From: Psettodes erumei
Taxonomy: Eukaryota > Chordata > Actinopteri > Pleuronectiformes > Psettodidae
Direction of reading: 5' to 3'
Length of the DNA stretch: 64,000 nt
Assembly: GCA_016785225.1 (NCBI GenBank)
Contig: JAFBJZ010000454.1
Span: 2,246,501-2,310,500 of the forward strand
The notes under the pieces are model-generated. The model worked only from the letters and a program-made list of their open reading frames with translations, was not told the origin of the DNA and searched no databases. Shown here in pieces: positions 47,077 to 58,635 of this stretch. Each line of letters opens with the position of its first letter. Position 1 is the stretch's first letter. The position numbers and the translations under genes were made by a program.

Positions 47077-49927
47077 TTTTTTAGTGCCCCAGTCCAGTTT
47101 GAGCAGACTCATCACACTCACTGAGTCACTTCGTCCACAATTTCTGAAGAGTGTGGCCTTTTCTAAAAAAAAAAAAAAAATAGCCAAACTATTGCACACC
47201 TGTGTATCTTGGTGTGTAAGTAAGGTCATAGATTGTCATAGATTGATGAATAGGTGGTTTATATAAGGCCAGTCAGCTTAATGTCCAAGCCTTTATCTAA
47301 ATCGCTCATCAGATTCCACCAGTGGCGAATCTGAGTCATCAACCACACCATGAAGTGTGCATGCCACAGACATGACATGACATGCAACGTTTGGTGGGCG
47401 GGTTACAACAAAGTAACCTAACATGATTAAGCCTGAACAATGCCTCGGTTAATGACCTGCATGGATGCAGGATGTTGTACAGCATGAGGTATTATTTTGC
47501 TGACAAGGTTTGTCTGCGCCTGTGACGGCCCCCACTGAATGCGCATTAGGTTGTCTGCCATACAGCTGTGTCCCAATCAGTTAAAGACCTCCTGCTGGAC
47601 ATCACCTTGTAACACATTAAAAAAAAAACAACTCCGCATCTCTGACTTCACTTATTTTCCATGTTGTAGGGAGCTGTACGGCCGTACGTGTGGTAGTATG
47701 TGTCTGTTTGACTGCCTGGTTTATTGCCATCAACACCTGCTCACGGATGTTTCACTGGTGTGTGTTTGTGTGTCTGGCCCTTTACAGGCCAATACGGCAT
47801 GATCTTGTCTGTCATTGTGCTTCAGCACTGACTGGCAGAGCATTCAGGCTTTGTCAGAGCTCATGAGAGTGCTCAGCACTGGCCAAACAGACGTCTCGTG
47901 AGAGTGTGTGTTTGTGGTTTTTCGGCGGAGTGTTTTGCTTGGGCGATGCACCGCGCGTCTGCGTCGCCCTGGCCGGCTGCCGTGTCTGGGTGTCTGCGAG
48001 CGGAGCTCCTCGGCAGGGCGGCCGCGCAAACAAACGCACACATAGCTCTGCGAGTCCTGACCTATCAGCGCTCAGGATGCATTGGAGAAGATTTTATAAA
48101 TGTTGGCAGAGCACGGAGCTCAACCTGTCATTGGCTCCGCGACGACACTATACTGAGCAGAGCTGCTCCTGTCATCTGTTAGAGTGAAGGAGAAAACAAA
48201 CTTTTTCTAGTTTCTTACATGGGTGGTAAAAAAAAAGCACTTTTCACCAAACAGGCAAAAAAAAGTGTTACTGTCATCATGTTTTAATTTGGATTTTTTT
48301 CTTCGTAACCCTGCGCAGCTGAGGCATGCACTGGCTTTAGGTCGTTCATTAAACTCTTTTTTTTGTTTCCCAGTGCAGCGATAGAACAGTAATGCCTTTG
48401 AGTATTTTCATATGTGCATGAAGAATGACAAGCTGACAGTGTTATGGATGTAACAAGCTGATGTTAATATGTAGGGTAAGGTCAGGGAGTACTTTAGGCA
48501 GTGGTGATGATACACACACACGGAGACTGCACAGCTGACCGCAAACAAAAACAATTTCTTGACCACTTGCTCGGTCTCTTCTGAAGGCGATGAGACAACC
48601 GACCCTGTTACTCTTCATCGTGAACACACAAACACGTCCTGGCGCCTCCATCCTCCACATCCTGATCATTACCTGATCGTTTGAAATGAACCATGTGAAA
48701 CTGCTCAGGTAGATTCCTCATGTTTTGCTGCAATGGTGTCACTTTTTTCAGCTTGATTCTTATGTGTAGCTGTGTCATTGCCTGATGTTGGAGGAGTCGG
48801 CCGTCTCTCTTTCTTGCAGCATTCACCACTCTCTCCTTGACTGGTTCATAGTTGGAGTTGTCCGAGGGCGGTACAAGCAGTCGCAGCAGGACTCACGCTC
48901 TAATAGCCGACAGTCTTCGCCCGGCACCGATGTGCAGACATGACGACGATAAGTCCTTGACCGTGTCGCCCTGTGGCCGGCTCCTGTTGGGATGAGATCA
49001 TGATTACTGGCTGTAGCTGATGGACCTGGGGGACAGCGGTGTAGACCGCGTTGACGGCTGTTGTGAGGTCGCGGGTCCGTGTATCCCCTGTCATGTCCTG
49101 CGACCAGGCACGCTCCCGGGGGCCGGGCCGAGTGACTGATGAACACACAGTGGCAGGGCCAGCGATGACTGAGTGAGATCCAGGCGCTCAGGCCTCACCG
49201 AAGGTTGGAAGGTCAGACAGATGGAGGTGCAGGGGGGACAGATGGATTTGGAGACATGGAGAGGCCTCAGCCTGGGTGAAACATTGATTATTTATTTTTG
49301 GCTAATTAGATTTTATTTACTGTGTGTAGCCCAGCGTACTCCACCCTCTGTCCTTGCACCCTAAGTTTGGCGCATACAACAGCATATTTGTGTTTTGTTC
49401 GCGTTGCTCGTCGCAGGGTAGGGAAGTGGCGTCGGGCTGAGGACCTCTGGCGCTCACAGGTGGCGGGCGGTGACTCTTCGCCGGCTTCGTCCATATCACC
49501 CACACCTACCTCTCTCCTCCCACCATGCCTCGCTGGTGGTCATCCTCTGTCCCTTCTCCTTTCCCTCCCTCCGCCCGTCTGCCATGCCGCCCTCCCCTAG
49601 GGTCACGCTGTTCCCTGCGACGGTCCTGCGTGTGAACTAACGTCTGATGAATCTGTCTGCATGATGTGCCATGTGTGTATTTGTGATTTGGTGTGTGTGT
49701 GTGGGACACAAGTGCAGGCCTTTCCTGCTACCAGATTGACATGAGTGTCTGTGAGGTTTTGCTCTTTTCAGACGTGCCTCACACTGGCAGTTGGAGTGTG
49801 TGTGCGTGTGTCAGCGTGTATGTGTGTGTGTCTGCCTGCCTTCTAGCGCCCCACTGGAGACTGACGGCCCCTGACACCTGCCATTTGGACGCTTTTCTCT
49901 GTGAAAAATGTCATCGTCTTCAGATCC

Positions 49928-49963
<36 letters not shown>

Positions 49964-52900
49964 TGTGTGTGAGTGAGAGAGACAGACAGAGATGGTGCGT
50001 CCCTCAATTTGTCTCCCCGAGGTCAAGCTTTGCAGCTGACTGAACAATGGACCCAAGCTGTTTGAGCAGCCGGGACAGGGAAACTTGTGTGTGTGTGTGT
50101 GTTAGTTAATATGAATGTGTTTTGGGCTGCTGATATGTGACATCACAACTCCTGCTAAGGCAATAAAATGAGGAGAACCATTTATCTTGAATACAGTCTG
50201 CATTGTGGACAAAGAGAGTGATTAAGCCTTGACAGTATTACACTACATCGATTTGTGTGTATGTGTGTTTGCGTGCAGTTCTCAACTCTCATCTCATCTC
50301 TATGGCAAGTAGTCAATTCCCACTGACCAGCTCAGTGACCTCACCTCTGATAAAGATGTTTTGGTTCTATATGATGAGCAGCAGTTTTTTTTCAGACCAA
50401 ACACCATTCATACATCACTCAATGCATTTTATTTTTAGATTCAGAAGCTTTCTTATAACACTGCTATTGTCACTTGCACTATGCTAGCACTGATTTGCAC
50501 CGACATATTAAGACCTAGGCCTTTGCATATCTTTACATTTAGTCTTAAATTTTGCCCCGCTCACTCTCCCCCCTTTCCCCCTCCTTCCAACTTTTTCCCC
50601 GCTGTATCATATTCGTCAGTGATATTATTGCCCCTCTTCTTTTCTGACTGATATGATGAACTGTTTTTAATTTAGATTGGGGATGTGTGTGCCAGAAGGC
50701 TATAATGAGGTATCAAAGTGTGTATCCATCTCTCCCAATGTTAGGTTACTTGAGGGCCAGTCATGTTGTGTGTGTGTGTGTGTATTTGTGCGTCAGGCCC
50801 GAGGGTGTGTCTCAAAAACGACCAGTAGGGGAACAGATAGAGGAACCAGTTGGTGACTTTGCCCCGGGATGGGACAGGGCTAAAGGCAGGCCTGTATGTC
50901 TGTGTGTGTGTGTGTGTACAAGCAAAAGGAAGTGTGAGAAAATGATAAGCTTACGGGCGCCGACAAGTCATCACTTTACACCACGAGGCGACCATTGACT
51001 TTGTGTCTCAGTGTTTAAGTGTGTGCGTGAGTGTGTCCACGCTCGACCGTCCACCCGCTTAGGCCAGGGCGCTGACAACCTTCTGCTAGCTGCCAGGACG
51101 ATGCCCCCGCTATGGCGACAGCCGTGGAGGCTATGGCGACGAGAGCTCAGAGCAGTATCCATGACAGTGCCATTACCCAGCTGCCCCAGCGGCGGCCTTA
51201 ATTAAGTTAGACATGATAGGGGCTGGTGGCCTCTCTTTCTCTTCTCTCCCCGTCCTTCTGAGCGTCCGTTCTTAATGATACCCTTTCACTTCTTCTACTT
51301 TTGTCCGTCCTCGCTTCCTTTCTGGTGCTGTCATGCTGTTGCTGGTAGCTGAGGCGCTGTCAGTCTTTCTCTTGACCTCCACTATCTCTGAATGAGACAG
51401 AGGTCAGAGGTGCGTGTTGTGCATTTCCTCTCCGTGCAACCTGCGTGATTTTTTTCCTCGTCCATTTGTGTGTATCCCGAGGAACTTTATTTGTATTCGA
51501 GCAAAGCTAATATTCATAAAGCGCAGTCACACTGTACAGCTTCTGTATGCTACGACGCCTCTGTCTCAGCGTGTGCGTGAGAGACGGAGCGTGTCGGGTT
51601 AATCACCAGCTCCTGTGGTCGACCTCTCCGAAGGTCATGTGCCAGTGCTCGTTAGTGGCGTCGCCATGGCGATATGTCAACTGTCAGCGCAATGGATGGG
51701 GAGCTGACAAAAAGAACAGTGTGGGGGGTGGTTGAATAGAGAGGATGGGAGGGAGGACAAGTTCATTTAAATGTGATTCTCATCAGAAGGCCTCTGACAC
51801 TCCTCATTAACAAGATGCTCGTAATTGGCAAGGTTGTTGTGGCAAGGTCCAGGCCTGTAGGACAGTGTGTGTCTGTGTGTGTGTGCCCCACAGAGGGCCT
51901 CACTATGAGGTTTGTACACTGGGGAGGTGCTGACCCCCTCATCCTACTGGTCCACCCTGAGGAAAAAGCCCCCCCCTTTCTTCCTCCATACCTCCTCCTC
52001 CTCCTCCTCTCTCCATTCACCCGGTCGAGCAGAAGGAGCGAACAATGCGACAGCTTCAGTCGAATGTCGACAGCATTAACGCTAGTATCGGTTGCTTTGT
52101 TGTACCACTGTCCTGCGTGTGTTGTGATGGATGATAAATGGCCTATTTTAAGCTGAATACATTAACATGGGAAATGGTTTCATTTGTTGTCACGTAAAAC
52201 AGATGCAGAATCAGTTCATTTTGATTTAAACAGCAATTAATGCATGAACTTTTTAACACACCTATTCTGCTTGATTGCACTCAACAGTTTTCATTAATTG
52301 TCGAGGGCATGAGAGGCAATGAATCACCTAAGTTGATTACAATTATAAATATACACACTTCAGTTACTGGTTACTTAAATGTTACTGGTCAATTTTGGCT
52401 GTATAAGTCTAAACAAGAATAAACACAAACATATCGTATGATTTCTGAGCGTCGTGTATCTGACTTGAATGTGCATCCAAGTTTTAACAGGCTTTACATA
52501 AAAGCACTGTCGTACACTGACAAATAGTAGTACACCTCGATGGCCTCTAGATGGCAGTGGTGTCGCATAAATTGCAAGTGTGCTGCAGAGATCTGCTGAC
52601 TCAGTGTCCTGTGCTTTGTCAAACACACACACATAGATGTGGTTATTAGTGTCAGATGATTCAGTTTGAATAGATGGTCATACTCTAAATGATCTCTTTC
52701 ACTTATCAGTCTCACTTAATGACCTGTTGTGATGTGTATGTCCAGCATTCGTAGTCATGAGCCGGTGGCTGGTACATGCGATGGAGGTGCCCTGGCATTA
52801 TGTCTCCCAGGCAGAAATGACTGCTCACTATTTGATTTCCTGTCTCTCTTCACCCCCCCTTCACCTCCTCATCTGCACTGGCATTGAAATGTGTCTCACT

Positions 52901-55900
52901 TCCTTGCACTATAATACAAATCAACATCATTTCCATTTACACTGCAGACTATATGCAATGTACTTTTTAAATGGCGAGAGACAGAGATTCACTTCCTGTG
53001 CCTGGTCTGCCGTGAATTAAAACAAGAAGAAATCCAAACACTATGACTGGTTGTTTTCCGTAGCGTGTTCCAGGCGAACCATATTGCCCAAGATGTTTGA
53101 CGCGCTGGTAATAAACGGCATCTTTACGGGCTCTTCAAAAATGTCATGGACAAAGCCAGCTTGCATTTGAGAACATGAACGGTTGAGTAGGTGGTCCTTC
53201 AACGTGCCCAGTACACATTTGAGTACACGCTGCTCAAAAACGTGGCCACATGGGGCCACATGTGGTCCAGACCACCTCCAGAATGTGGTCTGAGCCTACA
53301 TTAACACCTGTACTTCAAGCTGTCCACTTGTGATCAGATCACCCAAGGCGCATTTAAAGGCCTCGTATAAAAAGCCCCCCCTTTCTATTTAAGAGCCAAT
53401 CATTTCCTCCTTTCACTCTTTTCTTGCTTCCCTTTCTTTCCCCAGTATAACCAATGAGGCAGGAGCATCCATCTACAGCGTGAGTCCTGAGGCGGTCAAA
53501 GAGATGCCAGACTTGGACCCCAACCTCAGGAGTGCAGGTATGCTAGCTAAGCAGCCAGGCTGCCTTGTCTTCTGATGCCGATTAAACCTTTTGCCAGACA
53601 GCTGCGTAATATTCTTGGCGCTTGTCTATGGCAGTGTTACCGGTGTTGTGAAACAGCTTTAAGTAAATTTAGGTAACGTGAGCGGTCATCTGCATTTCTG
53701 TCAAAGAATCGTCTGTTTTTTTAGTTAATTTTTAACATTTAAATTTTATTCTCATCCCCTCACCAGTGACACATTATCAGTGAATTTCAGGTGGTGCTAT
53801 TAGATTCTCTCTTCTGCCACCTCTTCCTCACTCCTTCCACATCACTGAAAACACAGCAGAAGAAAAAAAAAGAGTCTTTGGAGTTTTGGAGAACAAATGT
53901 TTCCAGCAGACTTCCTCTATAAAAGCCGTAAATCGAGTGAGGCCGGATTATTCCTCACTAGTTTCCTGTGGTCAGCAGCACCGAGAGCCACGGAAAGCCA
54001 TATTTATACCCCTAATGAAAGCCACCAGAAATCTACGCTTTGACTTTGGATGGGTGTAAAAAGGGGGTGGCGCCGAGCCAGGACACTGCATTTACTGATA
54101 CTTTTGGTTGTTTGGGTCTTTGGTGGCGGGGTGGGTTGTTTGTGCCTGTGTAACATACAAGGAGCTGTGAGAACTAGGCCCGGTCTATTGTTGGGAGATC
54201 TAGGGACACCTAGTGGTGAGAGGCCATATCTCAACCATTTTCCAAGAGACTGTGTTTCTGTGTGTCTTGTTTCTGTGCTCTGCTTCTCTTCGGTCGTAGA
54301 CAGAGGAAGAGATTAGTCAAAAATGATTACAATGAAAAATCAAAAGCACAGGTCTGTTTTCCTAGTCCATGGTCCATCGTCACTCGCTAACCTGTCAGTC
54401 ATGCTACATGGCCTCAAAGTTCAACTACTGATCGAACTTCTTTCACATGACACTTTGCCACATCGCAGCTGTCCCCCCGCCACACCAGGGCGCCGCACGT
54501 CACATTCTTCCAGTCCACCTGAGTGATGTGTCTGTGCTCCGTGGCTTCCAGTTTTTGAGTTGGGTTCATAAATTACCAAGAAGAGCTGGAGAGTTACGGC
54601 AGACTCCATTTACAAATCGGGCCTTCGCAGAGAGAGAGGGAGAATAGATGGAAAGACTATTGGAGTTTTGGTGGTGCACGGAGCAAGGCCAGGGTTGAAA
54701 CTCCATCCCTGTCTAAATATTATCTCAGGCAGCAGCCTCCCACCGCAGCCAGAGGAGAGAGCGGGGAGGAAAGCCATTGATTCCAGACATACTCTCTCCA
54801 TTACATCCCATCCCTCTCTTTCTCTTTGTCTTTCTGTTCCGCCTCCGGATCCGAGGCCGACACGTCTCGTGTGGCGCGCTGCATCGCTGCCCACTGAAAT
54901 TCAAATGTGCGGCACACAAAATGCAGATGCACAATTTTTAAAAAATGGTGACAAGTCTCCTCACAGAAAGGATGGAGGAAGTGACAAACTGTGACAACTG
55001 TGTGAATTTTGACTCCTCAGAGAGCATCCTGGAAGCCTGAATTTAAAGTGGATAGCATGTTTTTAAAAAAAAATAATTTTCATCAAGTAAATTGGATTCC
55101 TTGAGTAAATAGATAAATAACTCTTTATTTTCTCAAGTATTTCATGGCTGCATTTATTCCAACTTTGAAAATAATAAGAATAACAAAGAAAGAACAATGT
55201 TAACACCCACAGCTGGCATGTCCTTTGTGTTTTACAGGGATTTGAGAACAGTTGTTTGGCTGTGTTGCCCCCCCCGTGTGTGTTGAGGGGTGATGTCATG
55301 TGTTATTGTGTGTATGTGACTGGGCTTGTTTGTAATTTTTCTCCTTGTCACCGGGGCCTGCCAGGAGATTCATGGAAAAGACATTTGGCTTCATGTGCAG
55401 CAGCAGACTTGAAGCCTCACAGACGCCGTTGTTAAAAGCGAACCTTATTTCGGTCGACGCGGCCTGCGCGTGTTTATTTGTGCGCCTGATTTGGCCGTGT
55501 GTTCCAGTGCACTCGGTTTGGTTCAGTTAGCGACTGTAAAGGTTCCTGTCTTCAGCATCCACCAGGAAGCTGAATGACAGGTGCAGGGACTCCAGTTGAA
55601 AGCCAGCCTTAATTATTATTACTTGGGGGGCTGAGAAATGACAATTAGGTTTGGCCTGCCCTCAGGCCAGTGCTATAATACCCAGACAATTTGCATATTT
55701 AGTCATTATAAAGAATATGGATTTGCATATTCAATAACTGTGATTCACATTGCAAGTTCATAAAAAACCCACAACCCATAGAATCTCATTAGACATTGAA
55801 TCATGTGTGTGTGTTTGTGTTTGTGTCTCAACAGTGTCCATTGGAAGACGGGTTCAGGATCCACTGGCTGAGCTAGTAAAGATTGATCCAAAACACATAG

Positions 55901-55917
55901 GCATCGGGACGTACCAG
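33350..55917 (+). CDS. srbd1: srbd1, S1 RNA-binding domain protein 1, 5' part (707 residues, 15 exons)
   Basis: Fifteen phase-consistent exons: 33350-33417, 33777-34149, 34447-34674, 34835-35001, 35227-35344, 35520-35658, 35902-35998, 36170-36356, 40363-40466, 41291-41398, 41714-41871, 43102-43192, 43344-43451, 53446-53537, 55835-55917. The protein resembles human SRBD1 throughout and, more distantly, bacterial Tex and eukaryotic Spt6. Regions: Lys/Pro-rich disordered N-terminus (about 39-105); acidic segment with EEDFTFDEPCLKK and NMNWDM; Tex-like N-terminal helical domain (224-460, with ENTVPFMVRYRKEMI); core continuing through LAINRGE; RNase H-like YqgF fold (about 563-680, GVDPGYRHGCKLAI and VVIGNGTACRE); ending in QDPLAELVKIDPKHIGIGTYQ. 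About 290 residues (HhH motifs and S1 domain) are missing because the next intron runs past 64000. It is presumed to be a nuclear RNA-binding protein; its precise role is poorly known. Confidence 0.93.
33777..34149 (+). CDS. srbd1: srbd1 coding exon 2 (Lys/Pro-rich tail)
   Basis: Residues 23-147. It has an acidic DEDIEEW patch, then repeated KEPKAP/KEPKPR units (about residues 64-92), a histone-H1-like basic, disordered tract likely to bind nucleic acid. The acceptor is ttcttccatcag. The donor gtaaga runs straight into a (CA)n repeat. Confidence 0.85.
34155..34189. repeat. (AC)n microsatellite at the srbd1 exon 2 donor
   Basis: Uninterrupted 35-bp AC run beginning at intron position +6, directly after GTAAG. 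Confidence 0.95.
34447..34674 (+). CDS. srbd1: srbd1 coding exon 3
   Basis: Residues 148-223. EEVKEEDFTFDEPCLKKHK and the terminal NMNWDMTE correspond to conserved SRBD1 positions. The acceptor is gttttttgtag and the donor is gtattg (weak at +5). Confidence 0.88.
34835..35001 (+). CDS. srbd1: srbd1 coding exon 4 (start of Tex-like domain)
   Basis: Residues 224-279. VCVNIIALLREENTVPFMVRYRKEMINHMDADAVRDV is the hallmark Tex/Spt6 N-terminal helix pair. The donor is gtagga, phase 2. Confidence 0.93.
35227..35344 (+). CDS. srbd1: srbd1 coding exon 5
   Basis: Residues 279-318, helical: AKKTQTVIQTLKKDG... and LRSCRSADELDHI. The donor gtcagt is non-consensus at +3. The phase fits the next exon. Confidence 0.88.
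35520..35658 (+). CDS. srbd1: srbd1 coding exon 6
   Basis: Residues 319-365, YSPYKKGSKLTKARRAKALGLEG, the Tex-family (P)Y(K)xK..T.A..A...GLE motif. The donor is gtaaga. Confidence 0.92.
35902..35998 (+). CDS. srbd1: srbd1 coding exon 7
   Basis: Residues 365-397, LSSVEEVATGVEHILADVIAKDPETL, typical of the A...GA.dIlAE.i segment of Tex proteins. The donor is gtgagt. Confidence 0.9.
36170..36356 (+). CDS. srbd1: srbd1 coding exon 8
   Basis: Residues 397-459. It runs from LCENSFVTLQSSVSKSALK through a Gln/Lys/Asn-rich insert to DKFSLYFDFTCNIQRIQPHQ, the Y.....Y-type motif before the LAINRGE core. The donor is gtaggc. Confidence 0.9.
36357..40362 (+). other. srbd1: srbd1 intron 8 (4.0 kb)
   Basis: No exon seen. 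The sequence between 36900 and 38800 is GC-richer than the surroundings and contains blocks without low complexity that look like candidate regulatory sequence (around 37290-37390 and 39330-39420, with homeodomain-type TAATCC and ATTAATT cores). It ends in a GT microsatellite abutting the acceptor. Confidence 0.6.
40315..40358. repeat. (GT)n microsatellite at the srbd1 exon 9 acceptor
   Basis: 44-bp GT run with one C (40345), ending 2 nt before the acceptor AG at 40361-40362. Confidence 0.95.
40363..40466 (+). CDS. srbd1: srbd1 coding exon 9
   Basis: Residues 460-494, TLAINRGESLKILTVKVNIP...RWCIHN, matching the conserved LAINRGE motif. Its acceptor (tacag) has a long GT repeat in place of a pyrimidine tract. 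The donor is gtgaga. Confidence 0.92.
40487..40514. repeat. (AC)n(CATA)n microsatellite
   Basis: Short compound array just inside srbd1 intron 9. Confidence 0.85.
40678..40717. repeat. Perfect 17-bp inverted repeat with 6-nt loop
   Basis: Arms at 40678-40694 and 40701-40717 are exact reverse complements around the loop CAAGTA. It lies in srbd1 intron 9. Confidence 0.92.
41132..41168. repeat. (AT)n microsatellite
   Basis: 37-bp alternating AT, self-complementary. Confidence 0.95.
41291..41398 (+). CDS. srbd1: srbd1 coding exon 10
   Basis: Residues 494-530, RWRPKTFAKEELCAIIRNAVEDSYKRLILPFLTRSYR, matching the D...RLI.P...RE.R element. The acceptor is tttaatgcag and the donor is gtattt. Confidence 0.92.
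41714..41871 (+). CDS. srbd1: srbd1 coding exon 11 (start of RNase H-like fold)
   Basis: Residues 530-583. It includes A(E)KESI.MFGRNLRQ.L and then GCVIMGVDPGYRHGCKLAIL, the first strand and loop of the YqgF/RNase H-like fold with the Asp of GVDPG. The donor is gtaagt. Confidence 0.95.
43102..43192 (+). CDS. srbd1: srbd1 coding exon 12
   Basis: Residues 583-613, GQILQTDIVYLHSPGQQREADKLRHLM, beta strand and helix of the RNase H-like fold. The donor is gtactg. Confidence 0.92.
43344..43451 (+). CDS. srbd1: srbd1 coding exon 13
   Basis: Residues 613-649, CTRVVIGNGTACRETESFFADLI, the invariant IGNGTA.RETE motif. The donor is gtaagg. Confidence 0.95.
43925..43949. repeat. (GAT)n microsatellite
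   Basis: Eight GAT units in srbd1 intron 13; the chance reading frame through it gives a poly-Met run. Confidence 0.9.
46213..46257. repeat. (TG)n microsatellite
   Basis: Uninterrupted 45-bp TG run in srbd1 intron 13. Confidence 0.95.
46588..46620. repeat. (TG)n microsatellite
   Basis: TG run with one GC interruption near 46614. Confidence 0.92.
47041..47073. repeat. (GT)n microsatellite
   Basis: Uninterrupted GT run. Confidence 0.95.
49931..49970. repeat. (GT)n microsatellite
   Basis: GT run with a TT interruption near 49951, followed by a GA-rich tract. Confidence 0.95.
53240..53345. repeat. Possible degenerate dispersed repeat or MITE fragment
   Basis: Contains GGCCACAT direct repeats, a 7-bp inverted repeat (AGACCAC 53269-53275 and GTGGTCT 53285-53291) and a GTGATCAGATCAC palindrome. 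The wording resembles dispersed fish repeats built from GACCAC/GTGGTC units, from memory only; no terminal inverted repeats or target duplication were placed. Confidence 0.25.
53446..53537 (+). CDS. srbd1: srbd1 coding exon 14
   Basis: Residues 649-680, ITNEAGASIYSVSPEAVKEMPDLDPNLRSA. EAGASIYS is an invariant Tex/Spt6 motif. The acceptor is ctttccccag and the donor is gtatgc. Confidence 0.95.
55835..55917 (+). CDS. srbd1: srbd1 coding exon 15
   Basis: Residues 680-707, VSIGRRVQDPLAELVKIDPKHIGIGTYQ, the motif SI.RR.QDPLAELVKI.PK.IGVG.YQ that precedes the helix-hairpin-helix part. The donor is gtacct, phase 0. Human SRBD1 continues with HDVSQ; no such exon is seen before 64000. Confidence 0.95.
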
Positions 55918-57861
55918 GTACCTGTGTTCTGCACGTTTGTTTTTCCTGTCTGTCTGTTGTTGTTGCTCACTGTGGGTCCAAGCTTCTTCTCCCTGGACAG
56001 TGTATAGTTATAGCACTGTTTGCTGTAGCGAGGTATGGCATTAGTAGGCTACTTTTATTTTTTTTCTCTCCTTCATAAACCATAACCATTGACGATTTTT
56101 TAAAAATGACAACATAAGAGACATACATCTCTCAACCAAAAAAAACTAAAACTGCAGGGCAAAGCATTGATCTTTGAGCATGATCTTTTTATTTGCAGCA
56201 GCATCTTGTAGCAGATGGGACTTTAGTATTGCAGGCAAAATAAAGACAGCAGCAACTGGGACTTGAGGCATACAGGACATAGAAGATGTGACGGGGGGAT
56301 GAGAAAAAGTTGAGCAGGTTGAGAGAAGAGAGGCAAGCTGGGAAGTAGATAAACTCGGCCACGGCCTGTGTCAACAGATGATGTTAAGTCGGAGAGCTAA
56401 TTCAATTAATGGAGGCTCAGGCATGACGTATGTTTGGACATTTGTTTTTGCTTGTGCGCTCGCTGCTCTGTGTCCATATGTGTTCAAGTGTGTGCTCAGG
56501 CCAAAAATCAGAAAGCTCAATGTTAATTTTGGACATTGCATGTGTGTGTGTGTGAGAGAGAAAGGCAAGGCAAGCATTAGGTCAGTGTGTGAACTGTTAA
56601 CGCCAGCTATTAATGCAGTTTTGTTCTCCATATTTGGTAGATCATGCACGAAAAGGGTGTGTTCCCACACAGTGAAGTACTTGAAAGTAAATAGAAATAA
56701 ATATTATAACCTTGATGAGCCAGTCTGTCGGACTCACGTGAACCTTGAAATACACTTTCACTGAGTATACCGGACAGGTGCAGTGTTTGTACAAGGCATT
56801 CCCTGCAGACGTCAGTAATTCGGTTCATTTGGTTCATCTGTTTAATTAGTCGGCAAAAGCTGAGTGAGTGATGAGTGATACAAATTTGCAGGTATGAAGG
56901 CAGAGCACAAAAACAGGCCACGCAGGATTAACTCGTAACCATCACCAACCAAACAGTTGCTTCACCGACTCGCTTTGTTTGACTTCATTTAGATGTGCGA
57001 TGTTTCCGCTGCCTTTGCCAGAGCTCAGTAAAAGACTTTGCATTAGGAGAAGCAGGCAGGTCGACCTCGTCACCATGCGCCGCTTCAGCCTGTGCGAGGC
57101 TGCGGAACGCTGACGTCACTGTGCGCCTGTTTGTTTGTGAGTGCGTGGGAGGGTCTGTTGATCAGTTGTCTGACTGATTCAGCTCTTGTGAGGTGTTCAG
57201 TCAGTCCTTCCAGGGATTGAGGGAAAGCCCTGTACATCAGGATCATCAGAGGAGGCTCCTGTGCACTCAGTTATGTGCATCATATATATGTATATATCAT
57301 AGATAAGAGATAGAGTGGTTTAAACCTTTTTCCTCAAAGTCAAAGTATTTTGACATTTAGCAGCTGAAACTCGGGGTGTGTGAAGGTCTCGTCATTTGTT
57401 GGCGTTGGCTGTCAGAACATCATTCATTTCAGCGTTAAGAAGAAAAATAATCCAGGGGAGTGAAAAAAGAGCTTTGGTGGACAAACGCTCTGAATGAGAG
57501 GGAGAGGGAGGGGGGGTTGAAAAAGGACAGCAGAGGGTGACAAAAGTCAGAGGAAAGGGAATGACGAGGAGACTTGAGGGGGGAGGGGTGGGGATGTTTG
57601 AAAAAGAAAGGGAAGAAGTTTATAATGTGCAAGTACTAGAGTGAGTGTGTGTGTGTGCTTGTGGCTACGTGTGTCAGGTCACAGGCCCGTTTCTCTCATC
57701 ATGTCCTGACCGGGCTCTCCGGGGTGCCTGGGGTTCTGCACCTCCCGCTCTCAGATCATGTGACTAGGTCAACAAATGATAATATAACTGAGTAAATAAA
57801 CTCTTGGTGCTGACAGATATGAGATGGGACGTCACTTTGACCTGCGCGCGAGTTCACACAA

Positions 57862-57868
<7 letters not shown>

Positions 57869-57906
<38 letters not shown>
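57869..57906. repeat. (CA)n microsatellite
   Basis: 38-bp CA run preceded by alternating GC/CA (57862-57868), a Z-DNA-prone purine-pyrimidine alternation. Confidence 0.95.
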
Positions 57907-57909
<3 letters not shown>

Positions 57910-58610
57910 CCCCCCCACCCCTTTTTTTTTAGCTTTAAAGGGTAAGTGCACATGTGCTTGCATGTCTGTATGCGTGAATGTATGTGTGTGAGAAAAGTGC
58001 TTTCATGCATATTTGTTTTTGGGGGGGTTTTGCACATTCTTTCTGTGATTCACGTCATTTTGAGCTTTCTGAAAGTTTTCTGAAAGCCCCCCCTTAAAAA
58101 AAAATGCATAAAGGCAGATGTAACTCTAGACAGCTGGCACAGCATGCTCTCCCCTTCTATCTCCCTCTGCTGATCCAGTGAGTGACAGCTCTGTGAGAGA
58201 GGAGGAAATGAGCTGAGGGCAAAAAAGGTGAGGCCCATTAAAATCAGATTGGACGTAACTATTGGTGTGGGAACTCGCTTCAGCACCACCGGCAGATGGG
58301 TCCTTACTGGAAATTGCTGTGTTACACTCTGTTTAAATGGACAACCAGAGTTATTAATATTCCTTTTTTTAAAATTAGTGGTCACCTGCAGTACATTACA
58401 TTTAAAGACGACTGATACTCTCATAGATTGGAGGGAGGTTGTATTTACAGTTCAGAACATTGGCGGAGTCTTGTGGCTTTTTTAATTAGCCACTTAGTGG
58501 GTGTGGCCTTTGGACAAGCTCCTTCATCTGTCAGTCAGCTCTTTATGTTGCTATGGTCTGTTGGCAGCTGGATAATCCCCAGGGCTGTGAGACTAACTGC
58601 TACTGGAGAA

Positions 58611-58635
58611 CACACACACACACACACACACACAC
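58611..58635. repeat. (CA)n microsatellite
   Basis: 25-bp CA run. Confidence 0.92.

Larger units (their letters stand above)
43452..53445 (+). other. srbd1: srbd1 intron 13 (10 kb)
   Basis: No nested gene is supported. The intron is unusually rich in GT/CA microsatellites (46213, 46588, 47041, 49931 and smaller ones) and pyrimidine-rich tracts, interleaved with complex, GC-richer sequence. The many short ORFs here are translations of repeats or chance frames. Confidence 0.6.
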
